From positions 1 through 9,114 of the forward strand of contig JAAYZY010000207.1 of NCBI GenBank assembly GCA_012514615.1: a DNA stretch of 9,114 nt. The letters are read 5' to 3'. Below are positions 1-5,985 of this stretch, one piece after another. Source of the DNA: Chloroflexota bacterium. GTDB lineage: Bacteria > Chloroflexota > Anaerolineae > DTPP01. The translations under genes and the position numbers were made by a program. A model generated the notes under the pieces. It had not been told where the DNA came from. It searched no databases and saw nothing but the letters and a program-made list of their open reading frames with translations. Position 1 is the stretch's first letter; every line of letters begins with the position of its first letter.

Positions 1-633
1 CACCTGAAGCTTTGGGTTCAGGATGGGGGAGCGGGGGTCTCCCGAGAAGAGATGGCCCGCTTGTTCGAGCCGTTCTTCAGCACCAAAGCCAAGGGGCGGG
101 GGATGGGGCTGCCCATCGTCTATGGCATTGTGCGCCGCCACAACGGGTTCATCCAAGCGGAGAGCCCGGCCAGAGGCGGTACCCTGTTCACCGTCTACCT
201 GCCGGCCGCGTCTGACGCAGCCGCGGTTGTGGCGCAGCCGGCAGCGCCGACGACGCCGCGGGGAGGGCAGGAGCTGATCCTGCTGGCGGAAGACGAAGCG
301 CCCATGCGGCGTCTGCTGGAAGAACGGTTGAGGGCCTCGGGCTACCGGGTGCTGGCTGCTGCCGATGGGCAGCAGGCGTACAGGCTGTTCCAGCAGCACG
401 CCCGGGAGATCGACGCTGCCATCATCGACATGCAGATGCCTGGGTTGGCCGGCGAAGAGTTGTGCGCGCTCATGGGCCAGCAGCGGCCGGGGCTGCCGGT
501 GCTCATCTCCAGCGGCTACGCGACACCGCACCACAGCGCCCATCGCCTGGCCGACCTGCGGGTGGACGTCTTGCTCAAGCCCTACGACTTGCCGACCCTC
601 CTTGGCCGACTGCGAGGCCTGCTGGATGTGTAG
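1..633 (+). CDS. Hybrid histidine kinase, 3' part: HATPase end plus C-terminal receiver
   Basis: The reading frame is open from base 1, so the gene starts outside the window. The visible part begins at the G1 box of a GHKL ATPase domain (DGGAGV), followed by the F box (LFEPFFSTK) and the G2 box (GRGMGL, then PIVYGIV). A short linker rich in Ala and Pro leads into a receiver domain from about base 271. Its acidic pocket (Glu-Asp-Glu, 289-297), phosphoacceptor Asp (427-429, in IIDMQMPG), switch Ser in ISSGYA and invariant Lys (577-579, in LLKPY) are all present. This order, kinase then receiver, is that of hybrid sensor kinases that pass phosphate intramolecularly and then to a phosphotransfer partner. 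The sensor and dimerisation/His domains are not visible, so the signal is unknown. The gene is separated from the next by a promoter and is probably a separate transcription unit. Confidence 0.93.
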   Translation, partial: HLKLWVQDGGAGVSREEMARLFEPFFSTKAKGRGMGLPIVYGIVRRHNGFIQAESPARGGTLFTVYLPAASDAAAVVAQPAAPTTPRGGQELILLAEDEAPMRRLLEERLRASGYRVLAAADGQQAYRLFQQHAREIDAAIIDMQMPGLAGEELCALMGQQRPGLPVLISSGYATPHHSAHRLADLRVDVLLKPYDLPTLLGRLRGLLDV

Positions 634-684
634 GGCGAGCCGCCCATCCTTCTCCTCCCTATGTCCCTCTCAGTTAGCCCTGAG

Positions 685-699
685 GTGCGAAAATCGCAC
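685..699. promoter_or_regulatory. Perfect palindrome, candidate operator
   Basis: GTGCGA-AAA-TCGCAC is a perfect 6-base inverted repeat around three A residues. It ends 15 bases before the -35 element of the promoter for the AsnC-receiver gene. No T-run follows, so it does not look like an intrinsic terminator for the upstream kinase gene. Its position and symmetry suit a dimeric regulator, possibly the downstream gene's own product; that link is inference. Confidence 0.45.
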
Positions 700-714
700 G
701 GTTGCGGCAAGCTA

Positions 715-743
715 TTGACTTTTTTCGCCTCCTGTGGTAGCAT
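715..743 (+). promoter_or_regulatory. Sigma-70-type promoter of the signalling operon
   Basis: The -35 is TTGACT (715-720, 5 of 6 consensus) and the -10 is TAGCAT (738-743, 4 of 6), with an ideal 17-base spacer. A TG dinucleotide at 735-736 sits where an extended -10 element would be. The expected transcript start is near 750. That leaves only about 8 bases before the GTG at 758, which favours the GTG at 779 as the translation start. Confidence 0.75.
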
Positions 744-763
744 ATGGGTGATGAATCGTGCAC

Positions 764-768
764 GAGGG
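764..768 (+). promoter_or_regulatory. Ribosome binding site for the GTG at 779
   Basis: GAGGG lies 10 bases before the GTG at 779 and within the predicted transcript. The alternative in-frame GTG at 758 would start almost at the 5' end of the RNA without room for such a site. Confidence 0.5.
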
Positions 769-778
769 CCGGAACAAC

Positions 779-1654
779 GTGGATAGCCTGTATCGCGAGA
801 TGATTCGCCTGCTGCAGGCAGACGGACGCACCTCCAATGTGGAGATCGCCCGCATCCTGGGGGTCGCTGAGTCTACGGTGCGCAAGCGCTTAGAGCGGCT
901 GCTGGCCGAGGGGAGCCTGCGGATCTCGGCGTGGCCGCGCCTGGCGGATGTGGGGCTGCCGGTGCAGGTGCTGCTCTGGCTGCAGGTGCCGCCTGTGCGT
1001 CTGAAAGAAGTGCTGGACTGCCTGGAGCGCCTGCCGGAGGTGTGCACCCTGCGGGTGACCAGCGGCGAGTATCAGGTGCAGGCCGAGCTCTGCTTCGCCG
1101 CGGATGAGGATCTCCGCAGTTTTGTGGATGGCCGCCTGGGCACGCTGCCCGGCATCACCCGCATGGCCACTGCCCAGGTGCTGCATACGCGCAAACACAT
1201 GGCCGACTGGCGTCTGCCGGGGCGAAAGCCGCCCGTGATCTTGGTGGTGGATGACGATCCGGACTTTGTGGAGACGACCCGCCTGGTGCTGCAGAGTCGG
1301 GGCTACCGGGTGGACGACGCGGCCAGCGGTGGGCAAGCCCTGGAGCGGATGCGCAGCACACTCCCCGACCTGGTGCTGCTGGACGTGATGATGGACAGCG
1401 TGTTGGATGGCGTTGCGGTGAGCGCTGCCATGCGGGAGGATCGAACCATGGCTGCGGTGCCGCTGCTCATGGTCTCTTCCACCCCCACATCGCCCTATGC
1501 CCAGCTCTTCCCCACGGAGCGGCGCCTGCACGTGGATGGGTTCCTGACCAAGCCGGTGGGGCCTGAGCAGTTGCTGCGGGAGGTGGAGCGGCTGTTGCAG
1601 AGGGGGCCTCGGTGCGCCGGCCGGCTGCCCGAGGGGGGCGACCCAGCGCGGTAG
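779..1654 (+). CDS. Lrp/AsnC-type regulator fused to a C-terminal receiver domain
   Basis: This is a 291-residue protein if started at GTG 779; an in-frame GTG at 758 would add 7 residues. The N-terminus is a typical Lrp/AsnC winged helix-turn-helix (DGRTSNVEIARILGV, then STVRKRLERL, about residues 10-42). It is followed by a RAM/AsnC ligand-binding domain (about 50-140) with the expected order of a peV segment, a G-x-Y turn (VTSGEYQV) and a late LPGITRMAT strand. A response-regulator receiver fills about 152-275, with an acidic pocket (VVDDDPDF, 158-160), phosphoacceptor Asp202 (LLDVMMD) and Lys258 (TKPV). Lrp family members normally end after the RAM domain, so the phosphorylatable tail is unusual. 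A DNA-binding regulator sensing both a small ligand and a kinase signal is inferred. It is the first gene of the operon, 39 bases before a receiver with a closely similar C-terminal half. Confidence 0.9.
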   Translation: MDSLYREMIRLLQADGRTSNVEIARILGVAESTVRKRLERLLAEGSLRISAWPRLADVGLPVQVLLWLQVPPVRLKEVLDCLERLPEVCTLRVTSGEYQVQAELCFAADEDLRSFVDGRLGTLPGITRMATAQVLHTRKHMADWRLPGRKPPVILVVDDDPDFVETTRLVLQSRGYRVDDAASGGQALERMRSTLPDLVLLDVMMDSVLDGVAVSAAMREDRTMAAVPLLMVSSTPTSPYAQLFPTERRLHVDGFLTKPVGPEQLLREVERLLQRGPRCAGRLPEGGDPAR

Positions 1655-1693
1655 ACGCTTGGGTGTGCGTGACACGCCAAAGGAGCCGCCAAG

Positions 1694-2076
1694 ATGACCG
1701 GGAAGAGAATCCTGCTGGCAGATGATGACCCTGACTTCGTGGAGGTGATTCGCACGGTGCTGGCCCGAGAGGGCTACGAGGTGATCACCGCCGCCAAGGC
1801 GAACAAGCGCTTCAAGTGGCCTGCGCTGAGCGCCCCGATCTGATCTTGCTGGATGTGATGATGAACCACGTGCTGGAGGGCGTTGAGGTGAGTCAGTGTC
1901 TGCAGGCTGATCCGGACTTGCGTGGGATCCCCGTCCTCATGGTCTCTTCCATCACCGACACGCCCGGTCTGGAGCTCTTCCCCCTCGAGGCGCCTCTGCA
2001 CATCGATGGGTGGATCAGCAAACCGGTGGTGCCCGAAGACCCGTTGGCCAAGGTGGCCCGGGCCCTGCAGCAGTAG
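1694..2076 (+). pseudogene. Single-domain response regulator, frameshifted
   Basis: ATG 1694 has a good ribosome binding site (AAAGGAG, 1679-1685). It opens a receiver N-terminus (ILLADDDPDFVEVIRTVL) that ends at TGA 1841-1843 after 49 codons. The remaining receiver continues one frame over from about base 1798 (GEQALQVACAERPDLI) to the TAG at 2074-2076. A single missing base in the AA-GGC stretch at 1796-1798 explains both parts. Restored, the product is about 127 residues: one receiver with phosphoacceptor Asp (1852-1854, LLDVMMN) and Lys (2020-2022, SKPV), and no output domain. It resembles the receiver of the preceding gene, including the LFP-E--LH-DG segment, which suggests duplication. 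With no slippery heptamer, programmed frameshifting is unlikely. Either this is recent inactivation or a sequencing/assembly error; all key residues being intact slightly favours the latter. Confidence 0.85.
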
Positions 2077-2130
2077 ATGCACATCGCCCCTTCTCTTTGT
2101 TCCGGCATGTCACAAGACTAGGAGGTCTGC

Positions 2131-2604
2131 ATGGTCAAGATCCGCATCGGTGGCATCATCAAGAACGACCACCTGGCCAAGATCGGCGTCATGTCTATCC
2201 CCGACCAGCCGGGCATCGCTGGGGTGGTGCTGCGCGCCCTGGGGCAGCAGCACATCAACGTGCAGTTCATCGTTCAGTGCATCGACCTGAACAACGAGGA
2301 CCACATCATCTTCTGTGTGGACCGTGACGATCTGGACGCGGCGCTGGCCATCGTGGAGCGCTTGCTCTCCGAAGTGCAGGCCGAGCGGGTGATCCACAAC
2401 CGCCACGTGGCCCTGATCTCCATCTTTGGGCCGGACTTCCGCGAGCGTCCCAACATTGCCGGGACGTTCTTCTCTGCCCTGGCGGCCAAAGGCATCAACA
2501 TCCTGGCCATCAGCACTTCCATCTCAACGCTTTCGTGCATCATCGATGCACACTGCCTGGACGATGCGGTGGCGGCGGTGACTGAGGCTTTCGAGCTGCC
2601 CTAG
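2131..2604 (+). CDS. Stand-alone tandem ACT-domain protein (aspartokinase regulatory-domain-like)
   Basis: The protein is 157 residues, made almost entirely of two ACT domains. ACT1 spans about residues 17-80 (IPDQPGIAGVVLRALGQQ, then INVQFIVQ) and ACT2 about 92-157 (RPNIAGTFFSALAAKGINI, then ISTSISTLSCIID and DAVAAVTEAFEL). The second domain closely follows the pattern of the C-terminal ACT domain of aspartokinases, where lysine or threonine binds. No kinase domain lies upstream: the start is ATG 2131 with AGGAGG 5 bases before it, and the preceding gene is a receiver. ACT domains bind amino acids and dimerise, so a ligand-sensing or adaptor role in this signalling operon is inferred. It is not an aspartokinase. 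The next gene follows after 26 bases. Ligand and partner cannot be told from the sequence. Confidence 0.88.
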   Translation: MVKIRIGGIIKNDHLAKIGVMSIPDQPGIAGVVLRALGQQHINVQFIVQCIDLNNEDHIIFCVDRDDLDAALAIVERLLSEVQAERVIHNRHVALISIFGPDFRERPNIAGTFFSALAAKGINILAISTSISTLSCIIDAHCLDDAVAAVTEAFELP

Positions 2605-2618
2605 GGCTTTCGAGAACT

Positions 2619-2624
2619 GAGGAG
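2619..2624 (+). promoter_or_regulatory. Ribosome binding site for the GTG at 2631
   Basis: GAGGAG sits 6 bases before GTG 2631. It supports 2631, in a different frame from most of the kinase, as the true start, and so supports the frameshift interpretation. The in-frame TTG at 2746 has no comparable site. Confidence 0.65.
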
Positions 2625-2630
2625 TGGGCT

Positions 2631-3888
2631 GTGCGCGCAGAGAGCGCCAACTGGCCCCAGCTCCGAGGCCGCATCGATTGGACGGTGCGCCTGCGCTGGA
2701 TGGCCGGGGGGCACGCTGGCTGCCGTCGCCGTCGCCAACCTCGTCTTGCCCAGCGTGTTGCCCCTGATCCCCCTGATCGTGGCCACGCTGTTCATCGGGC
2801 TCTACAACCTTGCCTTCTGCTTTGTCATCTGGAGTACGCGGCGCTCCGGAGCGCCGCCGCGGCTGCCCGGCGGCCCCTATCTGCTCATGCACCTGCAGAT
2901 TGCCTTGGGCTTGGCTGCCTTGACCATACTGCTGCACTACGCGGGCGGGGCAGAGAACCCGTTCTTCCCCTACTACGTCTTCCACGTGACCCTGGCGGCC
3001 ATCGTCCTTTGGCAGCGCTCCAGCTTCCTGTACGCCGCTTTGGTCACCACGCTGTTCTTCGCCGCATTGGTGGTTGGCGGGCTGGCGCGCCAGTTGCGAC
3101 GGCGCGAACGGGAGCTGGTTCAGGCGCAGATGTCGTGCGAGCTGCGAGCCTCGGAGCTGGCCAACCTGAACCAGCGGCTGCGACAGCTCGATCAGGCCAA
3201 GAGCCAGTTCATGCTCATGGTGACCCACGAGCTGCGAGCCCCGCTGGCGGCTATCCAGAGCTTCCTGCAGCTGATCCTTCAGGGCTATGCCTCGGCCGAT
3301 GAACAAAAGCGCATCATGGAACGCACGTCCCAGAGGGCTGCTGAGCTGCTCACCCTAATCGGCGACCTGCTGGCACTGAGGCAAGCCAGCGAGCCGCCGG
3401 CCGATGCTGGGCTCCAATGGGTGCACCCGGAGGACGTGCTGGGGAGCGTCGCTGAGTTGCTGCGGGGCCAGGCTGCACAGAAGGGCCTCGCCTTCGAGGT
3501 GGAGTTTGCCTCGGACCTGCCCCGCGTGCGGGCGCTGCCCCGGGACCTTCAGCTGGTCTGGACCAACCTCATTTCCAGCGCCATCAAGTATACCCAGGCA
3601 GGTGGTTGGGTGAAGGCCTCGTGCGTCCAGCACGAACGAGGTCTGCTGGGCGCTGTGCAGGACACCGGGATCGGCATCCCAGCGGAGGCGTTGGCGCACG
3701 TCTTCGACGAGTTCTACCGCGCCGAGAACGCCCGGGCTCTGGAGAACCGTGGCACAGGCCTTGGGCTGGCCATCGTGAAAGGAATCGTAGAGAAGTACGG
3801 TGGCCGCGTCTGGGTGGAGTCGGTGGTCGGCGAGGGCACGACGGTCAGCTTCTCTTGGCCTCTGGTCACCCCTGCGCCGCAGCCGTGA
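2631..3888 (+). pseudogene. Membrane histidine kinase, frameshifted in a G6 run
   Basis: From GTG 2631 the frame encodes a typical cytoplasmic lead-in (RGRIDWTVRLRWMAG). It then hits GGGGGG at 2706-2711; dropping one G joins it to the long frame running to TGA 3886-3888. The restored product is about 418 residues. It has several hydrophobic helices between about residues 28 and 150, a coiled linker, a HisKA domain with His199 (VTHELRAPLAAIQ), and an ATPase domain with G1 (DTGIGIP), F (VFDEFYR) and G2 (GTGLGLAIVKGIV) boxes. The N box reads NLISSAIKYT, so the Asn that normally helps hold magnesium is Ser316. Unshifted, the GTG frame would end at 3302 with unrelated sequence. Starting instead at TTG 2746 would delete the lead-in and the first hydrophobic stretch. 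It may be a true mutation, a phase-variable tract, or a homopolymer read error. It is the last gene of the operon and the natural partner of the receivers upstream. Confidence 0.85.
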
Positions 3889-3894
3889 CGGGGC

Positions 3895-3911
3895 GTTGCC
3901 CAGAGGGCAGC
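3895..3911 (+). other. Hairpin after the kinase gene, doubtful terminator
   Basis: GTTGCCC-AGA-GGGCAGC can form a 7-base stem with one G-T pair, starting 7 bases after the kinase stop. No T-run follows, so it is not a classical intrinsic terminator. It may mark the operon end or help factor-dependent termination. Apart from this hairpin and the promoter at 3969-3996, the 151-base gap 3889-4039 shows nothing recognisable. Confidence 0.3.
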
Positions 3912-3968
3912 AGGGATGGCGATCCGCCGCTTGCTGGAGTGCCCCTCCGTCCATCGCTCCTTTCCCGT

Positions 3969-3996
3969 TTGGCCTTCTCTGCCGTGCGGGTATAAT
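3969..3996 (+). promoter_or_regulatory. Promoter of the DDAH-peptidase unit
   Basis: A perfect TATAAT lies at 3991-3996. Sixteen bases upstream is TTGGCC (3969-3974), a 4 of 6 match to the -35 consensus. Transcription would start near 4003, giving a leader of roughly 37 bases before the TTG at 4040. Confidence 0.65.
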
Positions 3997-4028
3997 CAAA
4001 CGGTGGCGAGAGGAGTCCCGTGGCCGCC

Positions 4029-4034
4029 GGAGGT
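4029..4034 (+). promoter_or_regulatory. Ribosome binding site fixing the TTG start at 4040
   Basis: GGAGGT ends 5 bases before TTG 4040. No ATG or GTG occurs between the promoter and the conserved N-terminal part of the protein in this frame, so this site decides the start. Confidence 0.65.
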
Positions 4035-4039
4035 GCCCG

Positions 4040-4846
4040 TTGCCCAGAGTACGAGAGTCCAGCCTGTTGTGGGAAGTACCGCCCCCGCCCACCCATGCCC
4101 TAGTGCGCCCGCCGGGGGCGCGCTTCGCCCAGGCGCTGACCAGCCAGACCCCCCGGCTGCCGATAGACGTGGCCCGGGCACGATCCCAGCACCAGGCCTA
4201 CGTGCAGGCGCTTGGAGCCCTTGGCTTGCAGGTGCACCCCTTGGCCCCAGACGACGACTATCCCGATGCCTGCTTTGTGCAGGATACCGCCGTGGTCCTG
4301 GGAGTTCTGGCGGTGGTCTGCCGCCTTGGCGCGCCCAGCCGCCAAGGGGAAGAGGCGGCCGTGGCGCAGGCCCTGGCCTCGCACCTTCGCCTGGCGCGCA
4401 TCGAGCCGCCGGGAACGCTGGAGGGGGGCGACGTGCTGCGGGTGGGCCGACGCCTCTTCGTAGGGCTGTCGGGGCGCAGCAACCGGCAGGGCATCGCCCA
4501 GCTGGAGGCGTTGGCGGCCCCCTTGGGCCTCGCGGTCACCGCGGCGCCGGTGGGGGCCGGCCTGCACCTGCTCTCTGGCTGCACCTACTTGGGGCGGGGG
4601 ATGCTGTTGGCTACCGGCGCCCAGGCTGCACTCCCGCAGTTCCTGGATCTGGAGATCCTCTGCGTGCCCCACGAGGAAGCCTGGGGCGCCAACTGCCTGG
4701 TGGTGGGCGACCAGGTGCTGCTGCCCGACGATTGCCCGCGACTGCGGCAGTTGCTGGCCCAGAGGGGCTTTCGGGTGTTGGGTGTGCCTATGTCGGAGTT
4801 CGCCAAGGCCGACGGCGGCCTGACCTGCCTTTCGGTGCTCTGGTAG
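4040..4846 (+). CDS. DDAH-family hydrolase (dimethylarginine dimethylaminohydrolase-like)
   Basis: The protein is 268 residues from TTG 4040, usual for bacterial DDAH. This enzyme hydrolyses N-omega-methylated arginine to citrulline plus a methylamine through a covalent thiol intermediate in the amidinotransferase fold. Visible motifs in order: the substrate-binding YPDACFVQDTAVV segment (Asp76, Asp82), LEGGDVLRVG with Glu128, a FVGLSGRSNRQG segment, the general-base His176 (GLHLLSGCTYLG), and nucleophile Cys263 in DGGLTCLSVL near the C-terminus. The Glu-His-Cys spacings (48 and 87) equal those of the Pseudomonas aeruginosa enzyme as I remember it (Glu114, His162, Cys249). Other amidinotransferase-fold hydrolases act on related guanidines, so exact substrate is less certain than the family. 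The gene has its own promoter and is followed after 8 bases by the peptidase gene. It likely acts in the cytoplasm, as no signal peptide is seen. Confidence 0.9.
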   Translation: MPRVRESSLLWEVPPPPTHALVRPPGARFAQALTSQTPRLPIDVARARSQHQAYVQALGALGLQVHPLAPDDDYPDACFVQDTAVVLGVLAVVCRLGAPSRQGEEAAVAQALASHLRLARIEPPGTLEGGDVLRVGRRLFVGLSGRSNRQGIAQLEALAAPLGLAVTAAPVGAGLHLLSGCTYLGRGMLLATGAQAALPQFLDLEILCVPHEEAWGANCLVVGDQVLLPDDCPRLRQLLAQRGFRVLGVPMSEFAKADGGLTCLSVLW

Positions 4847-4854
4847 GGGAGGAG

Positions 4855-5985
4855 ATGGGACAGACGATGCTGAGCCAAGGAAGCAACCAGGAACGCCGAC
4901 GCGCCCGAGGCTGGGGCCTGAGCGTCGGGACGCTGCCCCCAGGGCCGCTGAACGCCCTGACCGACGTGGCGGGAGTGCGGGTGGGGCACTGCACCCTGGC
5001 CTACGGCGACGGCCCGACGGCGGTGCGCACCGGCGTGACCGTGGTCTTGCCTCACGGGGGCGACCCTTTTCGCGAGAAGGCGATTGCCGCAGTGGCGACC
5101 CTCAACGGCTTCGGCAAGCCGTTGGGCTTCGAGCAGGTGCGGGAGCTGGGCACGTTGGAGAGCCCCATCGGGCTGACCAACACCCTGTGCGTGGGCCCGG
5201 TGGCCGAAGGGCTGATTCGCTGGGAGCTGGAGCGCAACCCGAAGCTGGGGCAGGCCTGGGGCAGCATCAACGCGGTGGTGGGCGAGTGCAACGATGGCTT
5301 CCTGAACGACCTGCGCGGCCGCCACGTGCGGGCTGAGCACGCCCTGGAGGCCCTGGAGGCGGCGGCAGGCGGGCCCGTGGCCGAGGGCAACGTGGGGGCG
5401 GGCGCCGGCATGTGCGCCCTGGGGTACAAGGGGGGCGTGGGTACCAGCTCCCGTCAGACGCCGGACGATCTAGGCGACTATCGGGTGGGGGCGCTGGTGG
5501 TGGCCAACTTCGGGGCGGCCGGGCAACTGCGCATCGATGGCCTGCCGGTGGGCAGGCTGCTGCAGGGGGCCACGGACGACGCAGGGCCACGGCTGCCGGG
5601 CGGCTCGGTGATGGTAGTGCTGGCCACCGATGCCCCGGCCACGTCGCGCCAACTGGGCCGGCTGGCCCGTCGGGCGGGCATCGGTCTGGCGCGGGTGGGG
5701 TCGCTGGGGGAGCACGGCAGCGGCGACTTCGTCATCGCCTTCTCCACCGCGCAGCGTTTCCCCCACGGCGGCGCGCCTGCCACTTTCCCCATGCGCTTCC
5801 TGAACGATGCCGCGCCGCTGATGAACGCCCTCTTTCAGGCGGTGGCGGAGGCGGTGGAAGAGGCGGTGGTCAACGCCCTGCTGGCGGCAGAGACCTGCGT
5901 GGGCTTTCAGGGACACCGCCGCGAAGGGCTGCCCGGACGTCAGGCGGCGGCGCTGTGGCAGCGCTGGCGAGGGCCCCAGCTCTAG
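4855..5985 (+). CDS. P1-family (DmpA/BapA-type) self-processing aminopeptidase
   Basis: The protein is 376 residues, matching the roughly 375 of DmpA, the L-aminopeptidase/D-esterase of this family. These enzymes are made as inactive precursors that cut themselves before a Ser, which becomes the N-terminal nucleophile. They release N-terminal residues, including D- or beta-amino acids in some members. Here the predicted cut is Gly250-Ser251 (PGGSVMVVLATDAP). The supporting Ser289 and Asp291 (HGSGDFVIAFSTA) sit one residue off the numbering remembered for the family. Also visible are the N-terminal LTDVAGVRVGH motif, GNVGAGAGM (178-186) and KGGVGTSSR. The ATG at 4855 lies only 2 bases after GGGGAGG, so ATG 4867 (4 residues shorter) may be the real start. 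The frame is open far upstream, but that part overlaps the DDAH gene and is an artefact. It is co-transcribed with DDAH. No signal peptide is seen. Confidence 0.92.
   Translation: MGQTMLSQGSNQERRRARGWGLSVGTLPPGPLNALTDVAGVRVGHCTLAYGDGPTAVRTGVTVVLPHGGDPFREKAIAAVATLNGFGKPLGFEQVRELGTLESPIGLTNTLCVGPVAEGLIRWELERNPKLGQAWGSINAVVGECNDGFLNDLRGRHVRAEHALEALEAAAGGPVAEGNVGAGAGMCALGYKGGVGTSSRQTPDDLGDYRVGALVVANFGAAGQLRIDGLPVGRLLQGATDDAGPRLPGGSVMVVLATDAPATSRQLGRLARRAGIGLARVGSLGEHGSGDFVIAFSTAQRFPHGGAPATFPMRFLNDAAPLMNALFQAVAEAVEEAVVNALLAAETCVGFQGHRREGLPGRQAAALWQRWRGPQL
5982..5985. other. Shared CTAG: stop codons of two convergent genes
   Basis: The palindromic CTAG provides TAG for the peptidase gene on the + strand (5983-5985) and TAG for the glycosyltransferase on the - strand (5984-5982). 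The two genes therefore overlap by 4 bases with no space for a terminator between them. Confidence 0.93.

Noticed and set aside
669..684. Short hairpin CTCAG-TTAGCC-CTGAG after the hybrid kinase gene
   Set aside because: The stem is only 5 bases and no T-run follows, so it is too weak to call a terminator.
1790..1804. Programmed ribosomal frameshift in the receiver gene
   Set aside because: No slippery heptamer, nearby stem-loop or internal ribosome binding site stimulator is apparent. A simple one-base deletion explains the break.
1816..2076. A separate 86-residue gene
   Set aside because: It is the C-terminal part of a receiver whose N-terminal part lies immediately upstream in another frame. 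It has no start signal of its own.
2524..3306. Large open frame on the - strand
   Set aside because: It is opposite the ACT and kinase genes, rich in Gln, Gly and Arg, and lacks a recognisable motif. It is an artefact of GC-rich codon use on the + strand. The same applies to - strand frames at 890-1675, 3355-4092 and 4585-5340.
2746..3888. Histidine kinase starting at TTG 2746
   Set aside because: It has no ribosome binding site and would cut through a hydrophobic segment. GTG 2631 with GAGGAG and a kinase-like lead-in in another frame is a better start, implying a frameshift.
3916..4854. Long upstream extension of the DmpA reading frame
   Set aside because: It overlaps the DDAH gene in another frame, is Gly/Pro/Arg-rich and matches no family. 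The peptidase's conserved N-terminus begins only after 4855.
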